The notes under the pieces are model-generated. The model did not search any database, was not told where the DNA came from, and worked only from the letters and a program-made list of their open reading frames with translations. The position numbers and the translations under genes were made by a program. 20,343 bases of DNA, taken from assembly GCA_000433775.1 (NCBI GenBank), contig HF998447.1:1-20343 (forward strand). The letters are read 5' to 3'. Positions 7,992 to 15,442 of this stretch are shown one piece after another. The DNA comes from Corallococcus sp. CAG:1435 (GTDB lineage Bacteria > Bacillota > Clostridia > Christensenellales > CAG-314). Each line of letters opens with the position of its first letter. Within the stretch, counting starts at the first letter, position 1.

Positions 7992-8362
7992 AGTACTTTT
8001 ATTATACACTTTGTCGGCAAGTTTTGCAATGATAAAACTCTTTTTTGCCGTCAAAATACTTTTGGCAAGGCGAATCTATTGCCGTTCACCTTTCGTGCTT
8101 TCCTTTTGCCTGTTTTTCAAATAATTTTCCGTTGCAGAAACGTTACAATTTACGCAAAAGGGCAGGCGTTCGGTGGAAAATTTTTGTTAGCATGCATGTT
8201 TTTGCAAGTTTCGCAAGAAAAATTATTCAAACACCGTTTCGGCGATGCCGTTTGCAAACGCCAACACATTTTGCCATTTTACCGATTGCAAAGTTTTTTA
8301 CTTTTCAAAATGCATTTCGTTTGCTTGCAAAGGCGTTTTTTCCCTTTGCGGTGTTTCAAAAC
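7992..8362. other. Intergenic region upstream of dnaA
   Basis: Apart from the dnaA promoter, this T-rich stretch of about 370 bp contains one recognisable hairpin (GCAAAGG 8327-8333 with CCTTTGC 8343-8349), near the nitroreductase 3' end. No DnaA boxes and no gene are seen, so it is not a good oriC candidate. Confidence 0.5.
8001..8029 (-). promoter_or_regulatory. dnaA promoter, possibly giving a leaderless mRNA
   Basis: On the minus strand TTGCAA (8029-8024) and a consensus TATAAT (8006-8001) are 17 bp apart. Only nine bases separate the -10 from the dnaA ATG, so transcription should start within a few bases of the start codon. This agrees with the absence of a ribosome binding site. Confidence 0.6.
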
Positions 8363-9091
8363 TCAACGCAACGTGTAAACTGCCACCAACTCGGGGTTTT
8401 CCTTGCTTTCTTTTACCGTTTCCCGACAAAATTCTATTGACTTTTCTTCCAAAACGGTTTCCAGAAACACCAGGAAAATGCCCATGTCTATTTTGTTGAA
8501 GTGTGCCGCAAGCACCCTCGAAAGAGGATTCAACGTGCTTTTTAAGCGAAACACTTTAATGACGTTGTCCGTTTGTTCCACACGCCACGGCTGACTGTTG
8601 CAGGCGCTGGGTGCCAGAAATGCGTCGGAAAGTTCCTCGCCGTGCAGACCTTTGTACATTTTTTCTACACCGTTTCTCAAAAACTCGTCCTTTTTCGTGC
8701 GGAAGTCTTCCTTTCGGCATTTTCCGAAACACATCATTATTACAAACTTCATGCCTTCCTTTTCCTGCGGACACTTGCCCCAGCCGTACCAGCAGCACCC
8801 GATATCCAGCGACGCCAAAAACAAATCCAACTGTTCCAGCATGTAGCCGGCGTTTTCCCTCCAACGGGGTTTTTCCTCGCTGTAACACAACACGCAGTAC
8901 TGTGCGTTCCACTTGCAATTTGTGTTTTTCCTTTCGGTAATTTCAATTTCCACCTTTATTCCGTCGCACAGGCTTTTCAACAGGGGAATTTGTTGCTGAA
9001 TTTTTCTCATTTCTTCGGCGGAAACGCTGAGGCTTTCGTCGTATTTGCGCACGGACTTCCGACGTGCAAGTTGTTTTGCGTATTCTTTCAT
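8363..9091 (-). CDS. Nitroreductase family protein (TM1586-like)
   Basis: The 242-residue product resembles the FMN-dependent nitroreductase fold of the TM1586 type. RRKSVRKYD at residues 10-18 fits FMN phosphate binding. LAPSACNSQPWRV at 159-171 is the PSxxNxQPW motif, and KIDMGIFLVFL at 200-210 is the conserved helix after it. It is Cys-rich around residues 99-125. AAGGTG lies five bases before the ATG. The gene is transcribed divergently from rubrerythrin, which suggests a shared redox or oxygen-stress context, but the substrate cannot be deduced. It stands between dnaA and dnaN on the same strand, where no redox gene is usual. Confidence 0.82.
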   Translation of the reverse strand: MKEYAKQLARRKSVRKYDESLSVSAEEMRKIQQQIPLLKSLCDGIKVEIEITERKNTNCKWNAQYCVLCYSEEKPRWRENAGYMLEQLDLFLASLDIGCCWYGWGKCPQEKEGMKFVIMMCFGKCRKEDFRTKKDEFLRNGVEKMYKGLHGEELSDAFLAPSACNSQPWRVEQTDNVIKVFRLKSTLNPLSRVLAAHFNKIDMGIFLVFLETVLEEKSIEFCRETVKESKENPELVAVYTLR

Positions 9092-9108
9092 TTTTCACCT
9101 TTTTGTAT

Positions 9109-9138
9109 AGAATATCACAGCAAAAATGCCCTTGTCAA
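9109..9138 (-). promoter_or_regulatory. Promoter of the nitroreductase gene
   Basis: On the minus strand a consensus TTGACA (9138-9133) is 18 bp from TATTCT (9114-9109). The leader before the ATG at 9091 is short, about 10 nt, just enough for the ribosome binding site. Confidence 0.6.
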
Positions 9139-9256
9139 CAACCGTTACCGACTGTAACTTTGCAAAAAATTTTTCCTTTGCCGTTTGTTTTTTTCTCTTT
9201 TGGGAAACACTTTCACAAAACACATTGAAAGACACCTTGTCTTGAAGGAGCAAACA

Positions 9257-9838
9257 ATGAATCTTTTGAAAAGTCAAACTTTTGTCAATCTTGCAAAGGC
9301 CTTTGCGGGGGAAACGCAGGCACGCACACGCTACGAATTTATGGAATACGGAATGAGAAACGAAGGCTACAAAGCCATGGCGGAAATTGTGGACACCGTT
9401 GCCTATCAGGAATTCAACCACGCACGCATGTTCTACACCTTTTTGCAAAAGGCGGACAACGCCCCCATTAAAAACGTAGAAATATGCACAGGCTACCCCT
9501 TCAAGCAAAAATGGGTAATTTTGGACAACCTCAAATTTGCCGCCGAAGACGAAAAGGAAGAAGCGACGGTAATCTACCCATCTTTTGCCCTCACTGCCAA
9601 AGAGGAAGGTTTCACGGAAATTGCCGCTTTGTTCGATATGACGGCAAAGGTGGAAGAAGCGCACGAAAAACTGTTCAGAGAACTGTACACGCAACTTAAA
9701 GAGGGTACTTTGTACAAAAAACAAAAGCCCGTGGAATGGGTGTGCGCCGATTGTGGCTACCGTCACACGGGAAACGAGCCGTGGCAGATTTGTCCCGTTT
9801 GCAAGGCAAAGCAAGGCTCTGTAATGCTTCATTTGTAA
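9257..9838 (+). CDS. rbr: Rubrerythrin
   Basis: Rubrerythrin is a non-haem di-iron peroxidase of anaerobes that reduces hydrogen peroxide in the cytoplasm. The 193-residue product has an N-terminal ferritin-like four-helix domain with iron ligands in AGETQART (E19), an ExxH motif (E52, H55) and a second ExxH motif (E133, H136). The C-terminal rubredoxin-like domain has four cysteines at 163, 166, 179 and 182 (VCADCGYRH and ICPVCKAK). The length is typical. The ATG at 9257 has AAGGAG six bases upstream; the longer frame from 9185 has no homology support. Two hairpins follow the stop. No clear promoter or PerR-type box was seen. Confidence 0.95.
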   Translation: MNLLKSQTFVNLAKAFAGETQARTRYEFMEYGMRNEGYKAMAEIVDTVAYQEFNHARMFYTFLQKADNAPIKNVEICTGYPFKQKWVILDNLKFAAEDEKEEATVIYPSFALTAKEEGFTEIAALFDMTAKVEEAHEKLFRELYTQLKEGTLYKKQKPVEWVCADCGYRHTGNEPWQICPVCKAKQGSVMLHL

Positions 9839-9864
9839 TTTGCGGTAAACATTCTTAAACGGAC

Positions 9865-9906
9865 ACTGCCCCAAACTTTTTCACAGTAAAATTTGGGCAG
9901 GGCAGT
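9865..9906 (+). terminator. Imperfect hairpin after rubrerythrin
   Basis: ACTGCC (9865-9870) pairs with GGCAGT (9901-9906) and CCAAA (9871-9875) with TTTGG (9892-9896), leaving a GCAG bulge. The U-tract after it is weak, so this is at most a partial terminator backing up the one just downstream. Confidence 0.5.
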
Positions 9907-9913
9907 TTGTATT

Positions 9914-9962
9914 AAAACAACTTTTTTGTGCGGCTTTTTCCACCGAAAAAGTTGTTTTTTTT
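9914..9962 (+). terminator. Strong terminator downstream of rubrerythrin
   Basis: A perfect 13-bp stem (AAAACAACTTTTT at 9914-9926 with 9946-9958) encloses a 19-nt loop. It runs into a tract of eight T, with further T-rich sequence after one A. Confidence 0.75.
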
Positions 9963-10283
9963 ATTTTTCGCTTTTCACAACTTTTTTTGCAAAAGTACGA
10001 TGAATATTTTTTCTGCCTGTATTGCAGGCGGTAACGGCAGAGTAAAAGTCGGTGTTTTGTTGCAATCGTCTGTTGAGGCGGTTACTTTGTCAGAAGACAT
10101 GTTTTTACTGCCGTTTTGTTGTTTTTTTGTCGGAAATAGTTTGTTTTTCGTAATTTTTACGCACCTTTACACACAATTTTTCTTTTTTGTCGTTTTTTGT
10201 CGTGTTTTTCAAATGCTTTTTCCTCAGTATTTCTTTTGTATTTGTTTATGAATAATTCCCTTTTGCTATTTTTTTCGTGTTTT

Positions 10284-10737
10284 ACAAAATGTTTTTGCAT
10301 GCATTTTTTTCTTGTTGCAATTTTGTTTTTATTCTTGTAATATCTGCGTTACTTTTAGTCCTTTTTATTACAGGAAAGTTTTGTAAACGTTTTTTTTCAA
10401 ACGCATTTACACGAAAACGCTTTCTTTTACTTTTTGTCGATTATTATAAATGTTTTTTTCAATTTTTTATTTTTGTTGCGATTTTGTTTTTATAATTGTA
10501 AATGCGGACGTTACTTTTTCCTTTTTCTCAGTAAAGGTTTGTTCAAACGCTTTTTTTTGCCACAAACTCTTGTTTTTTGTTGTGTTTATCAAAATGTTTT
10601 TGCCTGCATTTTTTTCTTGTTGCAACTTTGTTTTTTTATTCTTGTACTATCTGCGTTACTTTTCCCCTTTTGTTACAGAAAGATTTTTGGCTGATTTTTC
10701 AACCGCATTTTCACCGAAAACTGCTTACTTTTTGCCT
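10284..10737. repeat. Three degenerate tandem repeats of about 150 bp
   Basis: Unit 1 (from 10284) and unit 3 (from 10589) share about 80 nt of near-identical sequence, including AAAATGTTTTTGC, TTTTTTTCTTGTTGCAA and ATCTGCGTTACTTTT. Unit 2 (from about 10445) is a more diverged copy (ATGTTTTTTT, TTGTTGCGATTTTGTTTTT, GCGGACGTTACTTTTT). The later halves align more loosely around CAAACGC or CAACCGC. Sequence before 10284 may be a still more eroded unit. Confidence 0.65.
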
Positions 10738-10800
10738 TTTTGCGACATTTCGCTAGCCGTGCATGTACATTGCAAGAAAATCCCTCTTGTAGTTCTTGGC

Positions 10801-10931
10801 AATTGCCGTTTTATTTTACAATTTTTTTTGTAACAGTTGTTCTGTTTTTTACAATTTATTATTAAAAATAAAAAATTTTCACATTAAAAATGCCGTAACA
10901 ACTGTTTTTTTTCACGGTCATCACGGCAATT
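10801..10931. repeat. Nested inverted repeats just past the dnaN stop
   Basis: The outer arms AATTGCCGT (10801-10809) and ACGGCAATT (10923-10931) enclose the inner arms AACAGTTGTT (10832-10841) and AACAACTGTT (10897-10906). Alternatively, on the minus strand TGCCGT pairs with ACGGCA (10928-10923 with 10896-10891) and runs into five T, a plausible weak terminator for dnaN. Confidence 0.5.
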
Positions 10932-10953
10932 TTATAAGTTTTTATGTTTTTCT

Positions 10954-12060
10954 TTACACAATTTGTTTTACTGGAAGAATGAAGTACAACACTTCGTCGC
11001 TGTTGTTTATCGTTATCACACAACTGTTGTGTTGGGCAAACTGCATTTTTATGGCTTCTGCGTTTATCACTTTAAGGCAGTCGTTGAGGTACTTTGCATT
11101 GTAGGCGCAACGCACGTCCTTGCCCGTCAGAGAAATGGCAATGTTTTCCTTTGCCGTGCCGTATTGGCTGGTGGAAGAAATGTTCATGTTGTATTCCTCT
11201 ATGTCCAGCACGACAAGATTGTTTTTGTCACCACGGGACATGATGGAAGCGGTGTTCAGCGAACGCTCGAAGTTTTCTTTGTTTACAAGCAGCGTGGACA
11301 CAAATTCCTTGGGAATTATGTTGTCGTAACGGATGTACTGTCCGCTGACAAGCAAGCGTGTTTGCAGGCGAGTGTTGGCAAGCACTACCGAAAGATAGTT
11401 CTTTTCCACAAACACTCGCAAAAGGTTTTCGCTGTCTTCCAACAGTTTGGACAGTTCCGAAAGACTTCTTGCGGGAATGGTGGCGGAAATGTTTTCCGCC
11501 TTTTCTTCCAAAGCCTTTTTGCTCATTGCAAAACGGTAGCCGTCGGTGGCAACCGCAGTCAGGGTGTATCCGTCAGCCTCGAAAAACACGCCTTTAAGCA
11601 TGGGACGGCTGTCGTCGGTGGCTACGGAAAAAATAACGTTGTTTATTATCTCTTTCAGGTTTATTTCCTGAATAGTAAAGTAACTTTCGTTGCTTATCTC
11701 TTCAATTTCGGGGTAATCTTCCACGTTCATCGTGGTGATGTTACATTCGCTTCCCGAAGTGGAAATGGTAAGTCTGTTGTCTTCCGTTTCCAACGAAACT
11801 TCCGTGTCGGTGCCGGCAATGTTGCGGATGTAATCGCCAAACACTCTTCCCGGAACAAGCATCGCACCTCCGACAATAACGTTGGCGTCCACGGTTTTTT
11901 CTATTGCAAGGTCTTTGTCGGTGGCAAAAAAGGTAAGTTTGTCGTTTTCCGCAGTAACTTTGATGCATTCCAATACGGGAGCGACATCTCTTGCAGGCAA
12001 TGCCTTGGATACCTTGGAAATTGCGTCGTTCAAATCCAGACTGTTTACAATAATTTTCAT
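10954..12060 (-). CDS. dnaN: DNA polymerase III beta subunit (sliding clamp)
   Basis: The beta clamp tethers DNA polymerase to the template. The 368-residue product matches the family in length and in its three clamp domains. It opens MKIIVNSLDLNDAISKVSKA, carries ISVATDDSRPMLKGV-like sequence near the middle domain (SVATDDSRPMLKGVFFE) followed by LTAVATDGYRFA, and ends FILPVKQIV, a variant of the usual LILPVR end. AGGAGAGGT directly precedes the ATG. In most bacteria dnaN follows dnaA in one operon. Here it lies about 3 kb upstream of dnaA on the same strand, with a nitroreductase gene, a divergent rubrerythrin gene and a T-rich repeat region between them. It is the gene next to the likely origin. 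Confidence 0.97.
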   Translation of the reverse strand: MKIIVNSLDLNDAISKVSKALPARDVAPVLECIKVTAENDKLTFFATDKDLAIEKTVDANVIVGGAMLVPGRVFGDYIRNIAGTDTEVSLETEDNRLTISTSGSECNITTMNVEDYPEIEEISNESYFTIQEINLKEIINNVIFSVATDDSRPMLKGVFFEADGYTLTAVATDGYRFAMSKKALEEKAENISATIPARSLSELSKLLEDSENLLRVFVEKNYLSVVLANTRLQTRLLVSGQYIRYDNIIPKEFVSTLLVNKENFERSLNTASIMSRGDKNNLVVLDIEEYNMNISSTSQYGTAKENIAISLTGKDVRCAYNAKYLNDCLKVINAEAIKMQFAQHNSCVITINNSDEVLYFILPVKQIV

Positions 12061-12119
12061 ATACCTCTCCTTTGGTGCAGTGCGTCCTTGTTCAATGATA
12101 CTTTTCTTCTGGTAGTAGC

Positions 12120-12148
12120 AGTATCAGGGGATGTGAAAATGTGTACAA
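12120..12148 (-). promoter_or_regulatory. Possible dnaN promoter
   Basis: On the minus strand TTGTAC (12148-12143) and GATACT (12125-12120) are 17 bp apart. GATACT is also half of an inverted repeat with the plus-strand copy at 12097-12102. Both hexamers match consensus only moderately. Confidence 0.4.
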
Positions 12149-12199
12149 CCCTTGTTTTTCCTTCGTCCGTTACAACATTTTGAAAAATTCAGGCAGGCT

Positions 12200-12380
12200 T
12201 GTCCCATATCTAGTGGTATGTCTAAAATAATTTGTGTGGAAAACCTTGGCTGTTTTTCCGTGTACGGTGTAGAAACAATGTGGATATCCACATTCCGCCG
12301 TGTAAAAAGTCCCCGACGTTGAAGAAAACTTCTTCGGACGCCTTTTTAGTACTTAATAATTATACTATAAATACAGCCAA
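12200..12380. other. oriC: Candidate chromosomal origin oriC
   Basis: DnaA-box-like sites cluster here. TGTGGAAAA lies at 12235-12243. A 16-bp perfect palindrome at 12278-12293 contains two overlapping boxes, TGTGGATAT and ATATCCACA, each 8 of 9 to TTATCCACA or its complement. An AT-rich stretch at 12343-12373 could be the unwinding element. The region lies between dnaN (leftward) and degV (rightward), and non-coding strand composition changes from T-rich to A-rich across it. There are fewer boxes than in a textbook oriC, and none elsewhere in the window forms a better cluster. Confidence 0.6.
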
Positions 12381-12558
12381 AAAGCAAGACAAATTGCAAA
12401 ATCGGAAAAAAGTGGAAAACATTTTTTTGCGGAAATCAACCTGTTGAAGAGGGAAAAATCACGTAAAGAAAATGACACGAAAACAACAAAACCGAAAGGT
12501 AAAAGAAAAGCAAAACGGTGCATAAAAAAGCGGTAAGACAAAAAATGTTGCAAAAATC

Positions 12559-12587
12559 TTGAACGACGGCACAAAATATGGTAAAAT
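12559..12587 (+). promoter_or_regulatory. Promoter of the degV operon
   Basis: TTGAAC (12559-12564) and TAAAAT (12582-12587) are 17 bp apart. The leader is about 25 nt, and AAGGAGA at 12607-12613 serves the ATG at 12619. Confidence 0.7.
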
Positions 12588-12618
12588 AACTAACAACACA
12601 AAACAAAAGGAGAATAGT

Positions 12619-13509
12619 ATGAGCGTACTTTTAATTGACGCAGACGGCGAATTGTGGTACACACGTCAGGAACAACTTGGCGTAGACTACATCAAAATGC
12701 CCTATGCCTACAACGATGAAACCTACTACTACGACCTGGGCAAAAACACCGATTTCCGCAAGTTTTACGACGCAGTGAGAAGCGGTGTGATACCTACTAC
12801 GATGGCACTCAACCCGCAGGAATACGTAGAAATATTGGAACCCTACTTCCAAAAGGGCGAAGACGTGCTGTACGTCAGTTTTTCCCACGCAATGAGCGGC
12901 ACCTTCGGACACCTTGAAACGGCATTAAAGCAGTTGAAGGAAAAGTATCCCGAAAGAAAATGCACCGTTTTTGACACCAAAGGAATTTCTTTGGGTGCGG
13001 GAATTCAAATGGAATACGCCGCCGAACTTAAAAACAGAGGCGCAACAGACGAGGAGATAGTTGATGCGCTGAAAGACTTCACCGACAGGGTGGCGGTGTA
13101 CTTTGTAGTGGATGACCTCATGCATCTGAAACGTGGCGGACGTCTTTCCGGTTTTGCCGCATTTGCAGGCACCATGTTGCAACTGAAACCCATTCTCACC
13201 TTCGACAAGAAGGGAAGCCTCACTGTATTGCAAAAGGTTTCCGGCAAAAAGCAGGCGCTGAAAGTAATTGCCGACAAGGTAATAAAGGATCTCACTGGCA
13301 CGGCGTACAACGTGTACGTTGTGGATGCCGACGTTCCCAAAGAGGGCGACATGGTTGCCGATATGATAAAGGAAAAAAGGCCGGATGCCAAAGTTGTGCG
13401 TCAGACGGTAGGTCCCGTCATCGGAGCACACTGCGGCCCCGGTACAATAGGCGTTATTTTCATTGCCGACAAACGCCCCATTCCGTTGGAGAAAGTGGAA
13501 AATGAGTAA
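12619..13509 (+). CDS. DegV family fatty-acid-binding protein
   Basis: DegV (FakB-type) proteins bind a fatty acid and, with FakA, present it for phosphorylation. The 296-residue product has the family's landmark features: TTMALNPQEY near residue 60, SFSHAMSGT near 88-95, HLKRGGRLSG near the domain boundary and GPVIGAHCGPGTIGV near the C terminus. The ATG at 12619 has AAGGAGA six bases upstream; the frame extends back to 12559 only through promoter sequence. It overlaps the next gene by 8 bp, so the two are co-transcribed and probably coupled. No fakA-like kinase gene is seen in the window, and which fatty acid is bound cannot be told. Confidence 0.9.
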   Translation: MSVLLIDADGELWYTRQEQLGVDYIKMPYAYNDETYYYDLGKNTDFRKFYDAVRSGVIPTTMALNPQEYVEILEPYFQKGEDVLYVSFSHAMSGTFGHLETALKQLKEKYPERKCTVFDTKGISLGAGIQMEYAAELKNRGATDEEIVDALKDFTDRVAVYFVVDDLMHLKRGGRLSGFAAFAGTMLQLKPILTFDKKGSLTVLQKVSGKKQALKVIADKVIKDLTGTAYNVYVVDADVPKEGDMVADMIKEKRPDAKVVRQTVGPVIGAHCGPGTIGVIFIADKRPIPLEKVENE

Positions 13510-14668
13510 CATCATCGTTAAGGAAATCTCTTCCAAAAAGGACAAGCACAAATTTTTCAAATTTCTGATTGACCTGTACAGCGACAATCCGCACGCTTCA
13601 CCCAATTTGTACATGGACGAGTTTGCGGAGTTTGACCCGCAAATAAACGACGCCTTCCGCTTTTGCGAGTGCAAAATGTTTCTGGCGTACCGCAACAACA
13701 AAATTGTGGGCAGAATTGCCGGCATCTGGCACAAGGGCGTCAACCAAAAAAACAACGTCAAGCAGTTGCGTTTCACCCGTTTCGACGTGGTGGACGACTT
13801 TGAAGTAACCAAGGCGCTGTTTTCCAAGTTGGTGGAGTGGGCAAAAGAAATAGGTATGGAAGAAATAATCGGTCCCATGAGTTTTTCCGACCTCAACGAA
13901 GAGGGTATGTTGATAGAAGGTTTCGACAAGGACAGTACCTACATCGAAATTTACAATCACCCCTACTACGTAACGCACATGGAAAAACTTCACGCCTACA
14001 AGGTGGTGGATTGGAACTGCTACGTCATCAAAGTGCCGCAACAGTACGACGAAAGGCTTACACGAATTGCAACGCATGTTGCAAAACGCAACGGCTACGA
14101 AATAGCCGACGTCAAACAAATGGCGAAGGAACGTGGACAAAAGCGTCTGAAAGACATCATGATGCAGTGTCTGACAGTGCTGGACGAAGCGTTTGCCGAT
14201 TTGTACGGCACAAGCCCGTTAAACGAAAAGCAAAAGCAGCGTGAAATGGAAACGCTGTTGCAGGTATTTGTGCCGGAACTTGCCTGCGCCGTAATGAAGG
14301 ACGGCAAAGTGGTGTGCTACGGATTTTGTATGCCTTCCATGCTCAAAGTACTGCAAAAAGGGCGTGGACGTATTTTCCCCTGCGGAATAATTCCCTACAT
14401 TCAGACAATGACGCACCCCAAGGTTGCCGACATGATGTCGGTGGGAGTAACTGCCGAACACAAAAAGTTGGGTGCCGTTTCCATAGTAATGGATGAAATT
14501 TTGCGTGGATGCATCAAGTTGGGGGTGGAGTACCTGGAAACGGGTCCCGAGTTGGAAGACAACCTAAACGTTCAGAACCTCTGGAAAAACTACGACAGAA
14601 AGTTGGTAAAACGCCACCGCTGTTGGGGCATGAAAGTGGAAGATCTGGACAAATTGCTGAAAGAGTAA
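13502..14668 (+). CDS. GNAT-fold N-acyltransferase-like protein (YghO-like)
   Basis: The 388-residue product resembles large two-domain GNAT-like proteins of the YghO group. It opens with a KFFKFLIDLYSDNPHASPNL segment followed by MDEF. FLAYRNNKIVGRIAGI (about 61-76) is the conserved beta-strand pair, and GPMSFSDLNEEGMLIEGFD (about 128-146) is a hallmark of this group. The C-terminal half (MSVGVTAEHKKLGAV, then the YLETGPELEDN segment) has acetyl-CoA-fold features. The acceptor is unknown. The ATG at 13502 lies inside the last codons of degV, with GGAG at 13488-13491. Pairing with degV suggests lipid or acyl metabolism, which is inference. It ends at a strong terminator. Confidence 0.75.
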   Translation: MSNIIVKEISSKKDKHKFFKFLIDLYSDNPHASPNLYMDEFAEFDPQINDAFRFCECKMFLAYRNNKIVGRIAGIWHKGVNQKNNVKQLRFTRFDVVDDFEVTKALFSKLVEWAKEIGMEEIIGPMSFSDLNEEGMLIEGFDKDSTYIEIYNHPYYVTHMEKLHAYKVVDWNCYVIKVPQQYDERLTRIATHVAKRNGYEIADVKQMAKERGQKRLKDIMMQCLTVLDEAFADLYGTSPLNEKQKQREMETLLQVFVPELACAVMKDGKVVCYGFCMPSMLKVLQKGRGRIFPCGIIPYIQTMTHPKVADMMSVGVTAEHKKLGAVSIVMDEILRGCIKLGVEYLETGPELEDNLNVQNLWKNYDRKLVKRHRCWGMKVEDLDKLLKE

Positions 14669-14689
14669 AAATTGAAAAAACAGAAAATA

Positions 14690-14722
14690 ACCCCGCACGA
14701 AACACAGTGCGGGGTATTTTTT
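14690..14722 (+). terminator. Intrinsic terminator of the degV operon
   Basis: ACCCCGCAC (14690-14698) pairs perfectly with GTGCGGGGT (14707-14715) around an 8-nt loop, followed by ATTTTTT. Confidence 0.9.
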
Positions 14723-15376
14723 ACAAAACGAATGTTGAATGTTTCTGCTGAAACATGTTTGAATGAAAAGGTTTTCAGGGGCAACGGTTGAAAAGAACGT
14801 TTTTGCGTAACAGAAAAATAACTGCAAAACACAACGGAAAATTGTTGAAAAGGTGAGATTATTTGCAAAAAGTTTCAGAAAATTGCACCTTTTTATGCGT
14901 AAAAAGGGAAGAAATTTTGTGGCAAAAAAACAAAAGGTCTGTCTGTTTTCAAAAGATAAAATAATGCTTATGAGTATTAGCAAAACTGAAAGAGTTTGTT
15001 TGAATAAGGTTCAACAACAACGTTCTTTTGCTTTCAGTTTGTTTTTTTTTGCAACAACCGATTTTGAAAGAAGCAGGCTTTGACAAATGGTCAAAAACAA
15101 ACAACATTTCCGCCTGCAAAAGAAAAAATAAAACCTATCAGAAAAACATAAGACATTTGCTTGAATAAGGTTCAAAAACAACGTTCTTTTGAATGCCGGT
15201 TGTCATATTGTAACTACCGAGTTAAAAAAACAGGTTCTGAAAAATTTCAAAAAAACAAAAATTTGTCTGCAAAAAACTCGCACCAAAAAACCAACTATCA
15301 GGCAAAAGATTAAAAAACAAGAAAAAACGCCGAAAACACATTACAACTGCGGCAACATTAAACATTTGTTAAATGT
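14723..15376. other. A-rich intergenic region with repeats
   Basis: About 650 bp, strongly A-rich on the plus strand, between the degV-operon terminator and the gtrA promoter. It holds a 36-bp direct repeat with its flanking period and no convincing gene. Small frames here (14853-15083 and 15189-15380) cross the repeats and lack family resemblance. Confidence 0.65.
14995..15191. repeat. 36-bp direct repeat with a 161-bp period
   Basis: Positions 14995-15030 and 15156-15191 match at 34 of 36 bases, sharing TTGAATAAGGTTCAA and AACAACGTTCTTTTG. Looser similarity continues (CTGCAAAA, then AACCTATCAG versus CAACTATCAG), so the unit is probably about 160 bp and duplicated in tandem. A fainter copy may start near 14758 (GTTTGAATGAAAAGG). 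Confidence 0.75.
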
Positions 15377-15405
15377 TTGACAAAGCCTTTTCTTTGGTGT
15401 AAACT
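15360..15405 (+). promoter_or_regulatory. gtrA-like gene promoter with overlapping inverted repeat
   Basis: A consensus TTGACA (15377-15382) is 17 bp from TAAACT (15400-15405). An inverted repeat, AAACATTT-GTT-AAATGTTT (15360-15378), overlaps the first two bases of the -35 box, a typical place for a repressor operator. Confidence 0.65.
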
Positions 15406-15442
15406 GAGGCAAAAGCCCCGTGAGGGCAACTCGGAGAAACAA

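Larger units (their letters stand above)
9963..10953. other. T-rich non-coding region with degenerate repeats, downstream of dnaN
   Basis: This stretch of about 1 kb is strikingly T-rich on the plus strand. It includes runs such as TTTTTTTT and many TTTTTG and TTGTTTTT words, and holds no credible gene. Plus-strand reading frames here give only Phe-rich peptides without ribosome binding sites, and related repeat copies are not kept in one frame. It contains the repeats at 10284-10737 and nested inverted repeats at 10801-10931. Confidence 0.7.
12061..12618. other. Divergent intergenic region dnaN / degV
   Basis: This 558-bp gene-free interval holds the dnaN ribosome binding site and possible promoter, the oriC candidate, an A-rich stretch at 12370-12555 and the degV promoter. 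No gene is supported. Confidence 0.6.

Noticed and set aside
8052..8054. TTG at 8054 as the dnaA start
   Set aside because: The 21 added residues do not resemble DnaA domain I and their codons overlap the consensus promoter.
10284..10737. CRISPR array
   Set aside because: Units are long, degenerate and contiguous, with no short identical repeats separated by unique spacers, and no cas genes are present.
10277..10833. Phe-rich small proteins in the T-rich region downstream of dnaN
   Set aside because: They follow from T runs, lack ribosome binding sites, and related repeat copies are not kept in the same frame.
14853..15083. A 76-codon ORF starting GTG in the A-rich region
   Set aside because: It runs through the 36-bp direct repeat, has no family resemblance, and its Lys/Phe-rich content reflects local composition.
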